Counted from the first letter of the stretch, positions 1 through 10,688 are shown. The stretch is DNA of 64,000 nt from Diphasiastrum complanatum (GCA_029204225.1 CM055108.1:16584222-16648221), one strand, 5' to 3'. Notes: generated by a model not told the origin, from the letters alone. Made by a program: numbers and translations.

Positions 1-28
1 ATGTGTGTAGCTGTGCAACGACGCCAAA
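1..28 (-). other. degenerate gypsy primer-binding site
   Basis: Read on the minus strand, the bases directly after the LTR end at 29 are TTTGGCGTCGTTGC. This is a near match to the TGGCGCCGTTGCC primer site of Tat/Athila-type gypsy elements, a better copy of which sits at 38671-38689. It makes the neighbouring LTR a 5' LTR whose element body lies to the left of the window. Confidence 0.6.
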
Positions 29-1072
29 TGTTCACTATTTTACTGAATCTATGAACACGTTCTTCTCTTTTGCTGCTTATCTCTCTTGGATTACCTCTGT
101 CGTTATGGTTCTTTGTGATTATTCTTCTTATTAGAACGTTTACAGAGCAGAAGCAATATTCAAGGATGCATTACGTATTTCCCAGCCTATCAGTGGGTAA
201 CTCAAATCCGATACTTAGCTACATGCATACACTAGCCATGCAACCATCTACAACTCAAACAGATCAGGATTCAGCATACAGAGCAATCCTACTACTAACT
301 ACTGAATCAAAGAACAATCAAGAACTAGAATAGCTACTAAAACCAAAACTAGATTCAAGAAACAAGAAACAAGATTCCTAACAGCATTTAACAATCTAGG
401 GATCAAGAAACATACATTACTTGATGCCTAAATTATCCAAGAACATCAAGAACTAGAATGTCAAGACTATGCAAGATTTACACCACATTTCTAGCCTCTA
501 TAGTTTACTTGAATGCTGATTTCTACAAGATTCCACAAGCAAGAATTGAAACTAATCCACAACTAAGCAAGAACAAGAAACAAGAATCTAGTTAATTCAC
601 AAGCAAGGAATCAAGCATGCTCATAGAAATATCACTCAAGATCATTGCCATGAACAAGGAGCTTAGTGATTTTCAAGAACTCATGGAGGATCCTCTTTAT
701 TAGCTCAAGAGAACTTGAAAATACAATCAAAAGCTCCCTCACAAGAGAGGGGGGCCCTTAAATAAGCAAGAAGGCTGCCCATGTGGAGCCCATGTGGCAA
801 TTCCACTAAATTAGAAATTACATGTGGAATTTGCCCTTCCACTAGAGGTCACCATCAAAAGGTGGCTCACTCTTACTATTTTAAGGGGGGGTCTACATTT
901 ATTACAACTATTCAAGGAAATGTTACTAGCTCCTACATGGTCATTCCTTCTTTGGGATACACCACGTAGGCTCACATAGTTAATCACTATCTTCCTAGCT
1001 AGTATTTCCTCGGTTCTCACGCTCGGCTCTCATATTCTTCTGCTCTCTTCCTTTTGAGATCTCCTCAGTCAT
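29..1072 (-). mobile_element. LTR-A, 5' LTR of a gypsy element, start truncated
   Basis: This stretch is the reverse complement of the LTR at 35554-36652, with only scattered differences. Its minus-sense 3' end is sharp (it ends GTGAACA, and the plus strand starts TGTTCAC at 29) and is followed by the primer site at 1-28. In minus sense a TATA-like TATTTAAG lies at 757-764 and an AATAAAG polyadenylation-like signal at about 695-703. The first ~65 bp of the LTR are missing: similarity to copy 2 stops at about 1072, where unrelated DNA begins. The short open frame at 70-333 has a mirror in the other copy only because both are the same LTR; it is not treated as a gene. Confidence 0.8.
757..764 (-). 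promoter_or_regulatory. TATA-like box of LTR-A copy 1
   Basis: TATTTAAG on the minus strand, followed by a GC-rich start region. The same motif sits at the equivalent place in the other LTR-A copy (35916-35923). Confidence 0.5.
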
Positions 1073-1205
1073 GGACACATCCGTGAAAATCTCTTCAAGA
1101 GTTCCTGATGGAGGAATCATCATTTTTTAGTGTGTGCGAGGGTTCTCAGAAGCTGAATTTTCAGAACCCTCGTAGAGCATCAAGATCATCTTACCAACCC
1201 TCACA

Positions 1206-4200
1206 AGGTGCCTAAATGAAATCAGAGCAGTGAAATTAGCCTGCCTACATGGTCTGATCTTGAAGATCCAGTCGCATGGGCAAGTTGTGATCACTTCCTG
1301 CAAGAGTTGCACCCTCGCAGATAGCCTGAAACCTCGAAAACCTTCGCATGGCAGTCAAATCACCTTCTGAACTCCCGCAGACTTCCTTGAGGTCTTAGAA
1401 TTTTGTGAAGAAAATGCCTGCCAAAATTTGGGTGGAACTGAACAAAGAAAAGTGGATTTCACCTAATATACACTCTAAATTCTGCTATATAAGGGCTGAA
1501 TTCGAGTCATTTGTCACCTTTGCTAGCGAAGCTCTGCCGAAATTTACACTGAAATTACCAAGTTCTCCGTTTGCGACCAAACTTCCTACCAGCTATCATC
1601 AACTCATATTGAACATCGATTTGTGCTCTGAACTACACTTCTTGTCATCAACACTCGTTATTCACAGTTTTCTGTCGTTTTCACATCTTTTTACCATTTT
1701 TTCTACTTTTTCGTCCTTTAATCATCACGACTAATATAAGCTCCTCACCCTCTGAAGACTCTGGCACCAAACATGTGATCCAGTGTGAAATCCCCGAGGC
1801 CACACAGATTTGGCCCTTACCCTCTGACGCTCTAATCCAACCATGGCTGCAGACAACCGGCCCACTTCTAGAGGCAATGGGTTTTTATCCGGCACTTTTT
1901 TATTCTGAGATTAACATGGGCCTCGCCCTTCACGCTTACGCCACCTGGGACGAGCAAAAGACTCGCTTTCACTTCCTCTACCAAGGTACCACGTACAAGG
2001 TCAGGATTAACGCAGACTCAATGGTCACCATTGGCATTATGTCCGGTGATCGTCAGCCCATCTCCCATCTACAGCCAAGACTCTGATCAAACCTTTCATC
2101 ACCCAAACTACACCAGAAATCCCACTCCAGACTAACAATGGTTACCTGATAAACGTTATCACGGAACCCGTCATTCAGGCGGCTACACATCTATTGAATA
2201 ACTTTCTAGTTATTTCAACATTTCGCAAGGACAAAATCCATTCTAAGCTACTGAGTCAGATAGTGGAATCCTTTCTGGAATTCTCTGGCCCCTCAGTTGT
2301 GCCATACGACTGGCATAGCTTCCTTATTCGGAAACTAACCAACTCCATCAAACCCAACAACCATGAGCGTATCGCAGTAGGCCCCCTGTTGTGTAATTTT
2401 GCCTGCACACTTCTCGAGACGGAAGTGCACGGTTTTCAATGCTCATCCCTTTTGTCTATCCTCGTGCCACACACTAACATTTATCCACCATCTCAAGCAT
2501 CCACCTCCTCCCAACCTGCAGTTACTAACACAACGGCTAGCAAACGAATGCGTGGCATTGCCTCTACATCTTCATCTCCATTTGCTACCCGAAGATGCGC
2601 CTCCACTACCACACTAACCACTCCATTAACCACCGCCACTTCTTCTTCCGTGCAACACCCCACTCCGATCTCTGTTGTCGCTACCTCTCTTTATGTTCCA
2701 TCCACAACTGTTTCTGTGTCCATCCTCGTTTCGTCTGTTGATACCACTTCCATCTATGTTCCATTATCCACTACTCCATCCATCACCATCGCATCCTCCA
2801 CTCCTGCCGCCACTGTTGCTTCCATACCATTTACTCCGTCTGATTCTCAATTGTCTCTCGACACTCTGGCGTGGATGCAAATCATCAATTTTTCACCCCC
2901 ACGCCAGACACTTTTTGCTCTATCCTTACCTTCTTCCATACTCCACACCACCCTCCAGTTCTCCTCTGTTTCTCCCATCCTCTTGTTCGGACAAACCATC
3001 CTCACCCTTGTCTCCACAGTTGCTTCTCAAACCCCATCTGCTTCGCCAACAAAGGTTGCCAAGGGCAACCAACCATTGCCTGATGACGCATTTGTCCAAA
3101 CAGTTTTTGTACCATCGCCAGATCGAACTGATCCTACCGCCCCAGATGGCATCTGGTCCAATGAGAACCTGATAGAAGATGATGACGACGGTACTCCACA
3201 AGTCATCGGGGCCGATACAACACAAGCTCCTACCAGTGCCAGTGTACCGGCTGCTCCCACAGACCTAACGATGGCGTACCAGACTCTGGGAAAATACATC
3301 CTGGATGGAGTAGCGGCCAAAGCTATCTTGGAAAGCAGGGTACTACACCTGGCAACAAGCAACACACAACTGCGAGCAGAACTCACCAAGCCGTAGCACG
3401 AGCTGATTTTGGAAACATGAACAAGCAGGGCACCATGAGATCGCCAAGCTGCAGCAGAAGGAGGAGGGCCTCAATAATTATATCCAAAGACTCTCCAAAG
3501 CACTGACAGAGGCCTCCACGAATGTGCGGGAGCTTTAATTCGAAGAGTCCCAACGACTTGCTCCCATCCACGTGCAACTAAACCTATTGGAAGCAGAGAA
3601 TATGCGCCTGGGGACGGAGGTCAAAGCCCTACAAGATGAAAAGCTCATCTGGTTAGCCCAACCTGCACCAGACTCAAGGCTGTTCTCTCAATCAGAAATG
3701 AATCTTCTTCGATGTCAGATGCAGGTTTATGCCAAATCTTAAACAACACCCAGGCTGAATTCAATAAATAGCGGACAAGCACAACTCACGAGCTCGCCCA
3801 GGCCAAGCAAGCTCTCAAGGCTTGCCAAAAATTCATGGAAACGAAGGCCCATCCCACTCCCGTGGTAATTCCACCACCACCTATTTTTGATGTTAAAGTC
3901 CGTGGAGGAGAAAATAAACGAATTCCTATCAAAGTATCCCCACGAGTCATCAAGAGGCGGCTGACAGATATCATTTTCAGCTCAGACAATAAAGGGCCAA
4001 GAACTGCAAGCATTACCGACCCTCCAACCACAACCAGAGTGGCATCAGTAGTTGTTCGAAAGAGACCATGCGGCACTTCCTGCCATGTCCATGACGATCC
4101 AAATGGGCGGAATGTGACACCCCTCTGGACAAGATCACACTGCAAAATTTTAATTGGCCGATCATACCATCAGAATATGGTTGGACTACGGATGTAGATG

Positions 4201-4631
4201 CCAAAAGGGCTCTCACCATGTTCGCAAATCAATATATCAACTGTCCTGATCCAACAGTCCGCGCAACAGTCACTTATGCCCGGGACTTTGAACATTTAAT
4301 GGGCATTGAAACCAAATGGGATGATTTTCTTTCCTCAATATTCTTTGATCCTAATAATAAGGTGCTAGCTTCTGACAAAGTCGAAGATCAGCTGCCAGTC
4401 GCTCGTGTATATTACTGAGCTGCATTCCTTGGAGATCCCTGGATGCGCCAATTCCAAGCATGGGTCGATCAAGGGTGGCTGACAGGATTCCACAAGTCCT
4501 TTCACATGCCCAAGGACTTGAAGAAACTGGACCGTCTCAACTTCATGGAAGACGTTACGGGCTACCTGATCCACCAAAGGCTGACAAAGAGGACGCTATA
4601 CTAAACCGGCAGAGTGCCGAGGGACCGGCAC
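1206..4631 (+). mobile_element. accessory-ORF module, copy 1
   Basis: This ~3.4-kb block is repeated in the same orientation at 23206-26880. Both start near the words AAATGAAATCAGAG and end at GAGTGCCGAGGGACCGGCA. Before the reading frame (1090-1400) lies a leader with dispersed CCTCGCAG/GCGAGGGTT words. No LTR, TIR or target duplication could be assigned. Because a third homologue (32021-35396) sits between gypsy pol and a 3' LTR, this block is probably the 3' part of a gypsy element moved or recombined away from its pol. Confidence 0.7.
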
Positions 4632-4677
4632 TACTTCATGTCATGGGTCCTGTTGGGGGTATTCCCAACAAAGTGTA
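1736..4677 (+). pseudogene. accessory ORF copy 1 (retroelement protein of unknown function)
   Basis: No named function is recognised. The frame opens where copy 3 has its ATG, but here the codon is ATA (1736-1738). The N-terminal segment (1775-2086) has the words 'YATWDEQKTRFHFLYQG' and, after a one-base frameshift near 2068, a 'VVPYDWHSFLIRKL' segment. This arrangement recalls the plant transposon-associated domains found in gypsy elements. Then come ~200 Ser/Thr/Pro-rich codons (2450-3250), a coiled-coil stretch disrupted by TAG at 3394-3396 and further frameshifts, and a C-terminal domain (4218-4600) with 'EDQLPVARVYY' and a DPW...WVDQGWL segment that matches copy 3 at about 35140-35260. 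It has several stops and shifts, so it is dead. The same order of four parts is seen in all three copies. Confidence 0.65.
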
Positions 4678-5303
4678 AATAAATAAAATCATCCAATAAA
4701 ATGTGTTGCGAGGGCATGGCATCCTACGCGTATAAGCCCATGGCCCAATGAGCACGCAAGTTAAGTTGTAAATAAAATAATAGACTTGGGCCCTTTGTAA
4801 TTAAAATAAAACTTGAGGCCCAAAGTCAATTTTAAACTTCGAGTTTACTTTTTAGAGTTGGGTCCAATTTTGGACTCACATGAATCTTGTGATTTCCAAT
4901 GTACTAATAGGGTTTGGACCTCTCTATAAAAGGATGTACTCACTCATGGAGAGAGTCATCTTCTCTCTTCTCTATCTCATTTCATGCTTATACATGGTTC
5001 TCTTGGGTTCTACTATCCATTGGTGCACTATCTTGGTGATTGCTTGCAATTCTATGTGTAGAATGATCTGTATTTGCTATTTTTGGATCCACACGTGTGA
5101 AATACAGTAGCTTGCTGGTTTTGTACGGAAAACAACAGTACATAATCATTTCATTCAAGTTTGATCAAGTTCTATTAGTGTTTGCATCTCAAATTGTGTG
5201 TAGATGCTGATTTTTCTACATTGGTGAAATTTGTAGTGTATTTCTCTTTCTAACCAAAGATCATTCAAGTAGATTGGATCTTAAGGATCTGAAATCTTTC
5301 ACA
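4660..5303 (+). mobile_element. copia 5' LTR, mosaic
   Basis: From about 4905 to 5303 this matches the 3' LTR (about 10290-10684) almost base for base, including the TATA-like TATAAAAGG and the end ATCTTTCACA. Upstream of that, the U3 part is only loosely similar, so the start near 4660 is inferred from the 650-bp length of the 3' LTR. Confidence 0.6.
4925..4932 (+). promoter_or_regulatory. TATA box of copia 5' LTR
   Basis: TATAAAAG, 378 bp before the LTR end. The 3' LTR has the same box 375 bp before its end. Confidence 0.6.
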
Positions 5304-5315
5304 TGGTATCAGAGC
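5304..5315 (+). other. copia primer-binding site
   Basis: TGGTATCAGAGC directly follows the LTR end CACA. This is the standard plant copia site complementary to the 3' end of initiator methionine tRNA. Confidence 0.85.
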
Positions 5316-5903
5316 TTGTGTTTCAAGTTAAGAAGGAGGAAATCAGATCTATCAATGATTTGGTGAAGATATCAAGTCTAGAGCATGCTAGAGAGGATTC
5401 TACACCAAAATCGGATTTTTTGCTTTTGTAGATTGGATCTTTTGTAGATCAAAACACTAAATAGGTCAGTATACTTGTTCAATTCCGTTTTTTGAATTCA
5501 CATGCTGGATTTGGCTGATTTTTGGATCATTGGTTCAGCCTAAGTGGTGGCTTATAGATTGCATATCAAATTTTCAGCATTTGTATGTAGATTTGGAATA
5601 GTCAATTTTTTGTGATTTTTTCAAAACCCTAATTTTGATTGGATCTCTAGATAGTGAGATTGTTGGACTTCATTTGAGTGTGTTTCAATATTAGGAAGTG
5701 GCAAAAGTCATTAGATTGAGGGTAGATCATAGGTTGATCAAGATTCCATGATTCTATGTGTTGATTTGCTTGGTTAAGTGCTAGAAGAGAATTTGTGAGA
5801 TAGTTTCAAATCTTGGTGATTTCTTTTGAAAGCATTTGTTGTTGTTCAAAGGAGTGCTTTGTGCATTGAAACAGGTTGAAAGAGAAGATCAGGTCATTGC
5901 TAC
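5316..5903 (+). other. copia leader
   Basis: 588 bp between the primer site and the gag ATG, with no open frame of note. This is expected to hold the packaging signal and gag leader, but no motif is recognised. Confidence 0.5.
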
Positions 5904-8900
5904 ATGGCAACCTCAATTGGAGTCATGTTGGAAGCCAATGATAGGCTTACCTCAAGTAACTATTCATTATGGAAAGTGAGCATGGAGTCACTTCTTGAGA
6001 TGAATGATGTTTTGGATATTGTTGTAGGTTTGGAGGAGAGACCAGCAACACAACAAGATCAATTGAGGTATGACAAGAGGGCCAAGAAGGCTCTACACAT
6101 GATAAAGATGAATGTTACCAATGAACTTCTCAAGGAAGTTGGTAAGTGCACATCATCTTTGGAAGCTTGGAATTCATTGAAGAAGCTTTATGAATCCAAG
6201 TCTACTTCTAGAGTGTTGACTCTAAGAAGGCAAATCTTTTCTTGTTTGCAAAAGAATGAAGAAAGTCCAAGTACTTTTGTTTTGAGAATGAAAGCATTGA
6301 ATGATGAGTTAGCTTGCATAGATGAAAGCATTAAGGAAGGAGAGCTTATTCAAGTGATTCTTAATGGCTTGTTGGATGCTCATGCTAGCATTGTTCAAAG
6401 TATTGCTATTCAAAAGACTTTGCCAAGTTTGATGGATCTTCAAGAGATCTTGATCAATGAGGAATATAGGCTTCAAGCAAGAGATGGATCTACATCGACA
6501 CTTCAAGAGGATGCTATGTTCACAAAGGGCAAATTCAAGGGCAAAACCAAAAGCAAGTGGTCTAAAGGGCAAGATCAAGTGGATGCTTCTTCAAGTGGAA
6601 AAAAGAAGGATAGATCAAAGCTCAAGTGCTTCTATTGTGGCATCAAAGGACACTTTGCAAGTGAGTGCTACAAGAAGAAGAGAGATCAAGGAGACAAGCA
6701 AGGTAATCTTACTCTTGATGAGGATGGTTTGGATGTGCAAGATGCAAATGATGATGCTTTTGTGATGTCTTCATGTATGCTTGCTAATGATGGAGATCTA
6801 GATCCTTGGTGGATTGATAGTGGAGCAAGTTCACACATGACCTTTCACAAAGAGTACTTCACTTCTTTGTTGGCATATGGAGATGACAAGAGGGTGATCT
6901 ACACGACCAATGATGGTGAGTGTGCAATCAAAGGGATTGGCACAATTCCTATTTCTCTCTCTACAAATAGAAATGTTCATTTGGAGGATGTCTTGTTTAT
7001 TTCATCTATTACCAAGAATTTGCTTAGTGTGAGTCAAATGCTAAGTAAGGGCCTCAAGGTGGAGTTTGATGGAGATGCTTGTTTGATCAAAAGGAAGGAT
7101 GTCTTCATTGGAAAAGGTAAAAGACAAGGGAAGTTGTTCAAACTTGATGCTTGTGTTATTGCTAACCAAGTTGGATGTGTTGCAAGGGAGCAAATTTCTA
7201 TTCAAGAGGTTTGGCACAAAAGGATGGGACACCTCAACTTCAAGTCATTGGAGGTAATGGCAAGGAAGAAGGTTGTGATTGGTCTTCCAAGTTCCTTAAG
7301 TAATGACAAGCATGTTTGTGGGTCTTGTGCTTTGTCTAAGTCACATAGACTACCTTATACTAGATCTATTTCTAGATCTAGAAAGCCTTTTCAACTTGTA
7401 CATTCGAATATTCATGGATTTACTACAATTAGCAATAGTGGAGCTAAGATGTATGTAACATTCATTGATGATTTTAGTAGATTTTGTTCGATCTATCTAC
7501 TAAAGAGCAAGGATGAAGTGTATGATGTCTTTGTCAAGTTCAAGAATGCAAGGGAGAACCAATTTTCCACAAAGATCAAGTGCTTGAGAGGTGACAATGG
7601 TGGTGAGTACATATCTAACAAGTTCAAGGCCTTTTGTGATGAGCATGGGATCAAGAGGGAGTATACAACATCAAGGACCCCACAACAAAATGGAGTGGCT
7701 GAAAGGAAGAATAGAACTTTATGTGAAAGTGCTAAAGCTATGAGGTTAAGTGCTAATCTTGACAAACCATTTTGGGATCAAGCTTTGTTGTGTGCCAATT
7801 TCTTGTGCAATAGGTGGCCGAGTGCTATTTTGGATGGAAGGACACCTTTTGAGATGTTATTCAAGAGGAGGCCGAGTGTCAACTTTCTAAGAAACCTTGG
7901 ATGCACATGCTATGTCAACATTACTCTTGACGATAGGACCAAGGAGGATCCATCTTCAAGAAGAGGTATTTTTGTTGGATATAGTGAGGTGAGTAAAGCC
8001 TACAAGGTTTACATTCCTTCTACTAACAAAGTGATTGTTGGTAGAGATGTCATTTTTTATGAGGGAAACATTCCAAAGGTGTCTTCAAGCATGATTTATG
8101 GTAAAGTAGATGGATCTAACATTCTTGATATTGATGAGAAGGATCCTACTTTGGATGGTGGTGATGATGGACCTTCATCAAGTCAAAAGCCAAGGAGAAC
8201 ATCAAGAGAAAGACAAGTACCTTCAAGGCTCACATATGATCAAAAGGGTAAGCAAGTAGTTTCTGGAAATTATGTTGCTTTCCTAACCTCTTTGGATGAG
8301 CCTACAAGTGTAGATCAAGCAAGGAAAGAAGAGGAGTGGATCCAAGCAATGGATCTTGAGTATCAAGCTCTTATGAAGAGTGAAACATCTTTTGGAGGAT
8401 CTTCTTGTGTACATGGAGCTATGCAAGATGGATGTTATCTTGCTGTAAAATCAAGTAATGGATCTGGAAAACAAAGTTTGTTCAATGACTTTGATGGTCA
8501 AGTTGAAGATCAAGAGGTTGATATCAAAGCACTTCAACTAGTCAAAAGGGAAGGTGACAATTTGGAGCTAGTCAAGAGCATCAAAGGAGAGGTAATTGGC
8601 AAAGGTGTTATGGATCTGTTTTTGCAGCATATTGAAGACTCAAGTAAGGTCAAAGGAGCAGCAAGGAAGTGTTGTTCAAGTTTACTTTACTTGTTCTATC
8701 TCATGTTTGAGCAATTTCATGTGGATGTGTGCAAATTGTCAAGATATGGTAAAACTAGCTACATTGGTGGGCATTGTTTTGATGTTGGATTTGTACTAGA
8801 ATTCTTGGCTGATTTTGCTGATGGAAATGAAGCTATTGGAGGTTCATTATGTCACTCATCCATGGCTAAGTTCTCAAGTGTTGAGCTACTTGGTGCCAAT

Positions 8901-9467
8901 ACTTGGAGATTGTCAATTTTTGGTGAATTCATGGTCATTTTCTTGTGTCAAGTAGATCTTGAAGATGGACTAGTGCAAACTACTTGGTTTATGGAGTCAT
9001 GTGGTGCTGGATTTGCATCATTAATGTACTCACCTACTCATGGATTTCCAAGGTTTGATGGTTTCTTGTGGCAAGATGAAGATGGAGGCTCATTCATGGA
9101 GTATCATGGTGGATACAAGGCAACAAAGGACAAAGGAGGAGGAGACATGCAAGCAAAAGTTGATCACTCACATTTATTCTTTGTTTGTTGTATTTTTCCA
9201 GAGAGTTCAGAGTTGAAAGCATGGTGGAATCATTTCATTTACATTCTATTTGATTCTTCATGTTCTAGTCACATTTTTACATGTAAAATTGATGTAAGAA
9301 ATAGTGAAGCATCCCAAGTGGACACTATTCTCTATATCAATTATGGTTGTTTCTATTTTGAGCATTACATGATCATTGAAAGGAGATCTATCCTTAGGAA
9401 GAAGATCATTCTTATGATGGATCAAAGTTCTATTGGCAAAAACTATGCTAGGAGCATTGGAAGCTAG
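5904..9467 (+). CDS. copia gag-protease-integrase polyprotein fused to a novel C-terminal segment
   Basis: 1187 codons without a stop. Residues 1-220 are copia Gag (SSNYSLWKVSMESLL near the start). A CCHC zinc knuckle CFYCGIKGHFASEC follows at about 247-260. The protease site DSGASSHM lies near 306. The integrase zinc-binding HHCC region (HKRMGHLNF...CGSC) is near 436-475 and the catalytic core is near 500-620. The first catalytic aspartate of the usual HSDxxG is Asn (codon AAT at 7407-7409, residue 502); the second (LRGDNGGEY) and the Glu (NGVAERKNRT) are present. Integrase should therefore be inactive. From about residue 828 (after 'EYQALMKSETS') the reverse transcriptase expected in copia is absent: no YVDD, no SLYGLKQAPR. 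About 360 unrelated codons replace it. The ATG at 5904 is the first in frame and fits copia Gag starts. Confidence 0.85.
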   Translation: MATSIGVMLEANDRLTSSNYSLWKVSMESLLEMNDVLDIVVGLEERPATQQDQLRYDKRAKKALHMIKMNVTNELLKEVGKCTSSLEAWNSLKKLYESKSTSRVLTLRRQIFSCLQKNEESPSTFVLRMKALNDELACIDESIKEGELIQVILNGLLDAHASIVQSIAIQKTLPSLMDLQEILINEEYRLQARDGSTSTLQEDAMFTKGKFKGKTKSKWSKGQDQVDASSSGKKKDRSKLKCFYCGIKGHFASECYKKKRDQGDKQGNLTLDEDGLDVQDANDDAFVMSSCMLANDGDLDPWWIDSGASSHMTFHKEYFTSLLAYGDDKRVIYTTNDGECAIKGIGTIPISLSTNRNVHLEDVLFISSITKNLLSVSQMLSKGLKVEFDGDACLIKRKDVFIGKGKRQGKLFKLDACVIANQVGCVAREQISIQEVWHKRMGHLNFKSLEVMARKKVVIGLPSSLSNDKHVCGSCALSKSHRLPYTRSISRSRKPFQLVHSNIHGFTTISNSGAKMYVTFIDDFSRFCSIYLLKSKDEVYDVFVKFKNARENQFSTKIKCLRGDNGGEYISNKFKAFCDEHGIKREYTTSRTPQQNGVAERKNRTLCESAKAMRLSANLDKPFWDQALLCANFLCNRWPSAILDGRTPFEMLFKRRPSVNFLRNLGCTCYVNITLDDRTKEDPSSRRGIFVGYSEVSKAYKVYIPSTNKVIVGRDVIFYEGNIPKVSSSMIYGKVDGSNILDIDEKDPTLDGGDDGPSSSQKPRRTSRERQVPSRLTYDQKGKQVVSGNYVAFLTSLDEPTSVDQARKEEEWIQAMDLEYQALMKSETSFGGSSCVHGAMQDGCYLAVKSSNGSGKQSLFNDFDGQVEDQEVDIKALQLVKREGDNLELVKSIKGEVIGKGVMDLFLQHIEDSSKVKGAARKCCSSLLYLFYLMFEQFHVDVCKLSRYGKTSYIGGHCFDVGFVLEFLADFADGNEAIGGSLCHSSMAKFSSVELLGANTWRLSIFGEFMVIFLCQVDLEDGLVQTTWFMESCGAGFASLMYSPTHGFPRFDGFLWQDEDGGSFMEYHGGYKATKDKGGGDMQAKVDHSHLFFVCCIFPESSELKAWWNHFIYILFDSSCSSHIFTCKIDVRNSEASQVDTILYINYGCFYFEHYMIIERRSILRKKIILMMDQSSIGKNYARSIGS
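8385..9452 (+). other. unrelated open segment replacing copia RT
   Basis: About 1.07 kb that keeps the upstream frame open but shows no copia RT motif in any frame. It is rich in Gly, Asp, Glu, Phe and Cys and has no signal peptide or clear repeats. Copia similarity stops abruptly after 'MKSETS' and resumes out of frame with the 'HWKLGKRVLRYI' segment just before RNase H. Captured host sequence or element-specific filler are both possible. Confidence 0.6.
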
Positions 9468-10039
9468 GAAAGCGAGTTTTGAGGTACATCATTGGAACTC
9501 GAGATTTTGGCATATTGTATGAGGGAACATCACCTAATCTTTTTGGATTTTCAGATTCGGACTATGTTGGAGATGTAATGGATAGTAAACCCACTAGTTC
9601 TTATTGTATTTTCATAGGTGATGGAGCTATATCATGGATGTCAAAGAAACAAGCCACTATCTCATTGTCATCTAGTGAGGCCGAGTACAAAGCTCTTACA
9701 CATTGCACAAAGGAGATGGTATGGATCAAAAGGATGATCAAGGATCTTCACTTGCTGGATTTTTCAGAGAGCCCAATCATCTTTTGTGACAATCAATCAG
9801 CCCAAAGAATGGCATCCAATCCTATCTTTCATGCTAGGAGCAAGCATATTGAGATACAATATCATTTTGTGAGGGAGCGAGTCATTGCAAAGGAGGTGGA
9901 GCTTCAACATGTGTCTTCAAGGGAATGTGTAGCTAATATCTTCACCAAAGCATTGGGAAAAGACTTGTTCATGAAGCATAGGACTTCACTTGGAGTATTA
10001 TCAAAGTCTATGCTAAAACTAGTTGAAGAGGGAGTGTGA
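9452..10039 (+). pseudogene. copia RNase H domain (detached from the polyprotein frame)
   Basis: The frame holds HWKLGKRVLRYIIGT, then the copia RNase H landmarks FSDSDYVGD, SSSEAEYKAL, IIFCDNQSA and RSKHIEIQYHFVRE, and ends just inside the 3' LTR boundary. A TAG at 9449 closes it upstream and the polyprotein frame ends at 9467 in a different phase, so RNase H is not translated with it and there is no good ATG. The catalytic acidic residues are visible. Confidence 0.8.
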
Positions 10040-10684
10040 AAGATTCAACTAGTTTCATCACATTTTGCAATATTTTCATATTTGGCATATTGAGGCCAAA
10101 ACTTGTTTTAGACTTAGAGGTTGACTTTTCAAAGCTCATTAGTCTAAATTTCATTTGAATAAACACTTTTTGAAAGTGTGGGAAAGATAGAATGCGAGTT
10201 TGAGTAGATTCAATTTGAATAAGTTGGGTACATTGAATCTAGACCCAAAATTGGTAGGGTTAGCATTTTGGTGGGAAAGCCAAGTGGCCAAATAGGGTTT
10301 GGACCTGTTATAAAAGGATGTAACTCATGGAGAGAGTCATCTTCTCTCTTCTCTATCTCATTTCATGCTTATACATGGTTCTCTTGGGTTCTACTATCCA
10401 TTGGTGCACTATCTTGGTGATTGCTTGCAATTCTATGTGTAGAATGATCTATATTTGTTATTTTTGGATCCACACATGTGAAATACAGTAGCTTGCTGGT
10501 TTTGTATGGACAACAACAGTACATAATCATTTCCTTCAAGTTTGATCAAGTTCTATTAGTGTTTGCATCTCAAATTGTGTGTAGATGCTGATTTTTCTAC
10601 ATTGGTGAAATTGGTAGTGTATTTCTCTTTCTAACCAAAGATCATTCAAGTAGATTGGATCTTAAGGATCTGAAATCTTTCACA
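10035..10684 (+). mobile_element. copia 3' LTR
   Basis: Begins TGTGAAAGAT and ends ATCTTTCACA, a perfect 10-bp inverted terminal repeat, right after the purine-rich GTTGAAGAGGGAG. It holds a TATA box at 10309. Length 650 bp. Confidence 0.9.
10309..10316 (+). promoter_or_regulatory. TATA box of copia 3' LTR
   Basis: TATAAAAG, at the position equivalent to the one in the 5' LTR. Confidence 0.6.
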
Positions 10685-10688
10685 TGAA

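Larger units (their letters stand above)
4660..10684 (+). mobile_element. Ty1/copia LTR retrotransposon lacking reverse transcriptase
   Basis: The element has LTR-like ends, a Met-tRNA primer site at 5304, gag-protease-integrase in one open frame, a swapped segment in place of RT, RNase H, and a 3' LTR. The left edge is uncertain. The 3' flank (from 10685) lies inside a gypsy integrase reading frame, but no matching target duplication or integrase 5' half is found on the left, so the 5' side has been rearranged. Confidence 0.8.

Noticed and set aside
70-333. 87-codon open frame on the plus strand, repeated at 36347-36610 minus
   Set aside because: Its conservation is that of the LTR containing it. 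It lies antisense within LTR-A and has no gene-like context.
2675-3172. Leu/Pro-rich open frame within accessory ORF copy 1
   Set aside because: It is an alternate frame of the Ser/Thr/Pro-rich linker; the 2194-3396 frame matches the other copies.
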